Shown here: piece after piece, positions 62,337 to 64,000 of the stretch
How positions within the stretch are numbered: the first letter of the stretch is position 1
Layout of the letters: each line of letters starts with the position of its first letter
DNA from: Hyphococcus sp.
GTDB lineage: Bacteria; Pseudomonadota; Alphaproteobacteria; Caulobacterales; Parvularculaceae
DNA length: 64,000 nucleotides
Direction: 5' to 3'
Assembly: GCA_021776295.1 (NCBI GenBank)
Contig: JAJFGE010000069.1
Coordinates: 1-64,000, forward strand
Notes under the pieces: model-generated
What the model saw: only the letters and a program-made list of their open reading frames with translations
Told to the model about the DNA's origin: nothing
Databases searched by the model: none
Program-made: the position numbers and the translations under genes

Positions 62337-63089
62337 TTAAAATGGCGAGACCATATCGACAATCTGTTGACCGTATCGCGCCCGTTGCAAATCGCTGATC
62401 TGTCCGCGCCCGCCATAAGAAACCCGCGCATCGGCGATTTTGTCATAGGTAATGACATTGCTGCGCGAGATATCTTCCGGGCGGATGATGCCGGCGACCA
62501 ACAATTCGCGCAGCTCATAGTTGACGCGGATTTCCTGACTGCCGGCAATGGCGAGATGGCCATTGGGGAGGACTTGCGTCACGGTGGCGGCGACCCGCAA
62601 GGTGATGCGCTCTTCGCGTTTGATGAGACCGTCGCCGGAAGATGTTGAGGTAGAGGAGGTGTCAATCGCCGGATTGAGCGCGGCGCCGCCGGGAAGGACT
62701 TTGGCGGCAAGCGAGTTGACGCCGAGAAGCGCTGGTACGGATAAGTTCTCCGCGCCGCTGCGTTTGCGATCGGTGCGGTTACGGATTTCCGCTTCTTCAT
62801 CAATTTCAATCATTACCGTGAGGATATCGCCCTGGCGGCGTGCGCGCCGGTCGCCGAACAAAGATTGCGGTCCCGACCGCCATAGCGAGGCTGCCGTTTC
62901 GGGCGGCTCGCTATGAGATAAGGGGAGCGGCGGCACGCTCATTCGCGCTTGCGACGGCGTTGGCGCGGCTGCTTTTACGTCGCCGGGCGCGGTCATGCTG
63001 GGCGGGCGCAGCATATGATCAAGACGGTTTGAGCAACCGGCAATCATTGGCGCAAGAAAGCAAAGGGCGAGTTTGAGTGTTCGGTTCAT
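62337..63089 (-). CDS. flgH: Flagellar L-ring protein FlgH (lipoprotein)
   Basis: 250 aa. Signal peptide with lipobox (MIAGC, Cys19). Family motifs: SLWRSGPQSLFGDRRARRQG, DILTVMIEIDEEAEIRNRTD, ANGNL-like NGHLAIAGSQEIRVNYELRE and GIIRPEDISRSNVITYDKIA. FlgH forms the outer-membrane bushing. It overlaps flgA by four bases. Confidence 0.96.
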   Translation of the reverse strand: MNRTLKLALCFLAPMIAGCSNRLDHMLRPPSMTAPGDVKAAAPTPSQARMSVPPLPLSHSEPPETAASLWRSGPQSLFGDRRARRQGDILTVMIEIDEEAEIRNRTDRKRSGAENLSVPALLGVNSLAAKVLPGGAALNPAIDTSSTSTSSGDGLIKREERITLRVAATVTQVLPNGHLAIAGSQEIRVNYELRELLVAGIIRPEDISRSNVITYDKIADARVSYGGRGQISDLQRARYGQQIVDMVSPF

Positions 63090-63574
63090 CTTGTTCTGAC
63101 CTTGCTGCTGCTGACGACGATGGCGGTAAGAATGACTTTTGAAGACAGGTTCATCACCCGCACAGTCTCGCCGACCGAACCGGGTTCGAGCACGCGTGCT
63201 TCGGTGGTGATGAGGAGCGGGCCTTTTTTAAACTCAATCGTCACAATCGCGTTGCGTTTAATCGCCGTCGGGGGGGAAATATCTTCCGGCATAATGGTTT
63301 TATCTGCATAGATGGTGCGCTTGACTTCCATGCCGATGATGTCTCGCGCCGCTGCTTGCGCAGTCTCGCTATCGCCGATGATGATGTCGATACGGCGCAG
63401 GATGGTTCCGGCGCGCAAATGGCGTCGCGCTTTGATGATGACGGGTGCGTCGTTGGACGTCGTCAAGTTTTCGTTGAGCGCATTGGCTTCGGGCGCTATT
63501 GGCGCCTCGGCATATGCGCTGGACGGCGTCAGCATCATCGCGAGTAATAGAACTATCGTCGTTGACGGTTTCAT
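63086..63574 (-). CDS. flgA: Flagella basal body P-ring formation protein FlgA
   Basis: 162 aa with a signal peptide (cleavage near AYA). The SAF-type domain is shown by IIKARRHLRAGTILRRIDII, IIGMEVKRTIYADKTIMPED and a final VRVMNLSSKVILTAIVVSSS. FlgA is the periplasmic chaperone for FlgI. It follows flgG by four bases. The chain is shorter than enterobacterial FlgA, as usual in this class. Confidence 0.93.
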   Translation of the reverse strand: MKPSTTIVLLLAMMLTPSSAYAEAPIAPEANALNENLTTSNDAPVIIKARRHLRAGTILRRIDIIIGDSETAQAAARDIIGMEVKRTIYADKTIMPEDISPPTAIKRNAIVTIEFKKGPLLITTEARVLEPGSVGETVRVMNLSSKVILTAIVVSSSKVRTR

Positions 63575-63578
63575 GGCG

Positions 63579-64000
63579 CTACCGGATCTGTGTCGCCGCG
63601 CCGAGCATTTGGTCGGCGGCGGAAATCACTTTGGAGTTTAACTCGTAGCCGCGTTGCGCCTCGATGAGATCGGCGATTTGCGCGACGACATCGACAGAGC
63701 TGTCTTCAAGAAAGCCCTGACGAATGGCCCCGCGACCATCAAGCCCGGCCTCGCCAGGTATAGGCGCGCCGGAAGCTTCCGTCTGGCGGAACAGGTTGCC
63801 GCCAAGCGCTTCCAGGCCTTTTTCATTGACAAACAGCGTCAATGGAATGGCGCCGATGAGCTGGCCGTTTGGTTGGCCGTCAAAAAATGCAAACACCTCG
63901 CCATTGGCGTTGATGGTGACGCTGCGGGCGTCTGCAGGAATAGTGACGTCGCCGCCCAGTGGGTAGCCGTCGGAGTTAACGATGAGGCCTTCGCCGGTGC
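63579..64000 (-). CDS. flgG: Flagellar distal rod protein FlgG, 5' part outside the window
   Basis: C-terminal about 140 residues of FlgG, read to the right edge of the window without a stop (TGEGLIVNSDGYPLGGDVTI at the edge). Motifs: LTLFVNEKGLEALGGNLFRQ, TEASG, and the ending GFLEDSSVDVVAQIADLIEA with QRGYELNSKVISAADQML. FlgG forms the distal rod. It is the upstream gene of the flgG-flgA-flgH-fliL run. Confidence 0.95.
   Translation of the reverse strand, partial: TGEGLIVNSDGYPLGGDVTIPADARSVTINANGEVFAFFDGQPNGQLIGAIPLTLFVNEKGLEALGGNLFRQTEASGAPIPGEAGLDGRGAIRQGFLEDSSVDVVAQIADLIEAQRGYELNSKVISAADQMLGAATQIR

Overview
The window is a 64-kb chromosomal segment of an alphaproteobacterium. Evidence is the eno-ftsB-pdhA order, the divK-pleD cell-cycle pair, the flaF/flbT flagellin regulators, an UrcA-family protein, a phasin and an exosortase (XrtA-type) locus. 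Gene content fits the Caulobacterales/Hyphomonadaceae/Parvularculaceae neighbourhood; that placement is inference. I see no tRNA or rRNA gene, CRISPR array, prophage, insertion sequence or recognisable defence island.

Layout. 1-6 kb: the 3' part of gatB, two small membrane-protein genes followed by a truncated copy of the second, a cysteine synthase, small envelope proteins and rpmF (L32). 6-9 kb: eno, ftsB-like, pdhA (no pdhB beside it). 9-15 kb: a compact exosortase block of glycosyltransferase, FemAB-like acyltransferase, asparagine-synthase-type amidotransferase and XrtA/EpsI. 15-22 kb: acs, a D,D-carboxypeptidase with SPOR domain, a phasin behind a well-defined promoter with operator-like palindromes, clpS-clpA. 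22-29 kb: a Flp-type pilin with a Gly/Ser linker and poly-lysine tail, a DUF3179 protein, a DM13 protein, HIT, DUF4440, DUF2007, SRPBCC, GNAT and RidA proteins and dinB. 29-36 kb: divK-pleD, rpmG (L33), a DoxX-like protein, purB, an OmpA-family protein and tdh. 36-41 kb: a GcvA-like LysR regulator, an UrcA protein, kbl (with tdh, threonine to glycine plus acetyl-CoA) and an exported amidase.

41-50 kb: an acyl-CoA catabolic cluster. One operon on the minus strand encodes an AtuA-family protein, a carboxyltransferase, a biotin-carrying carboxylase and a DinB-fold TIGR03084 protein. Divergent from it are a TetR regulator and two acyl-CoA dehydrogenases. 50-64 kb: flagellar genes in four groups: flgB-flgC-fliE-fliQ-flhA-fliR-flhB; flagellin-flaF-flbT-DUF1217; flgJ-like rod-binding protein-flgN, divergent from fliK-flgD; and flgG-flgA-flgH-fliL running off the right edge.

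The most interesting non-coding signals are the phasin control region (26-bp perfect palindrome, sigma70 promoter overlapped by TGCA-type repeats), a sigma54-type promoter before flagellin, CtrA-like half-site pairs near divK and flgB, paired repeats between the divergent flgJ and fliK, a mosaic intergenic repeat at 32.4 kb, and tandem micro-repeats in the eno leader. I did not find a clearly new multi-gene system; the best leads are the pilin with the lysine tail, the compact exosortase block and the AtuA/carboxylase/TIGR03084 operon.
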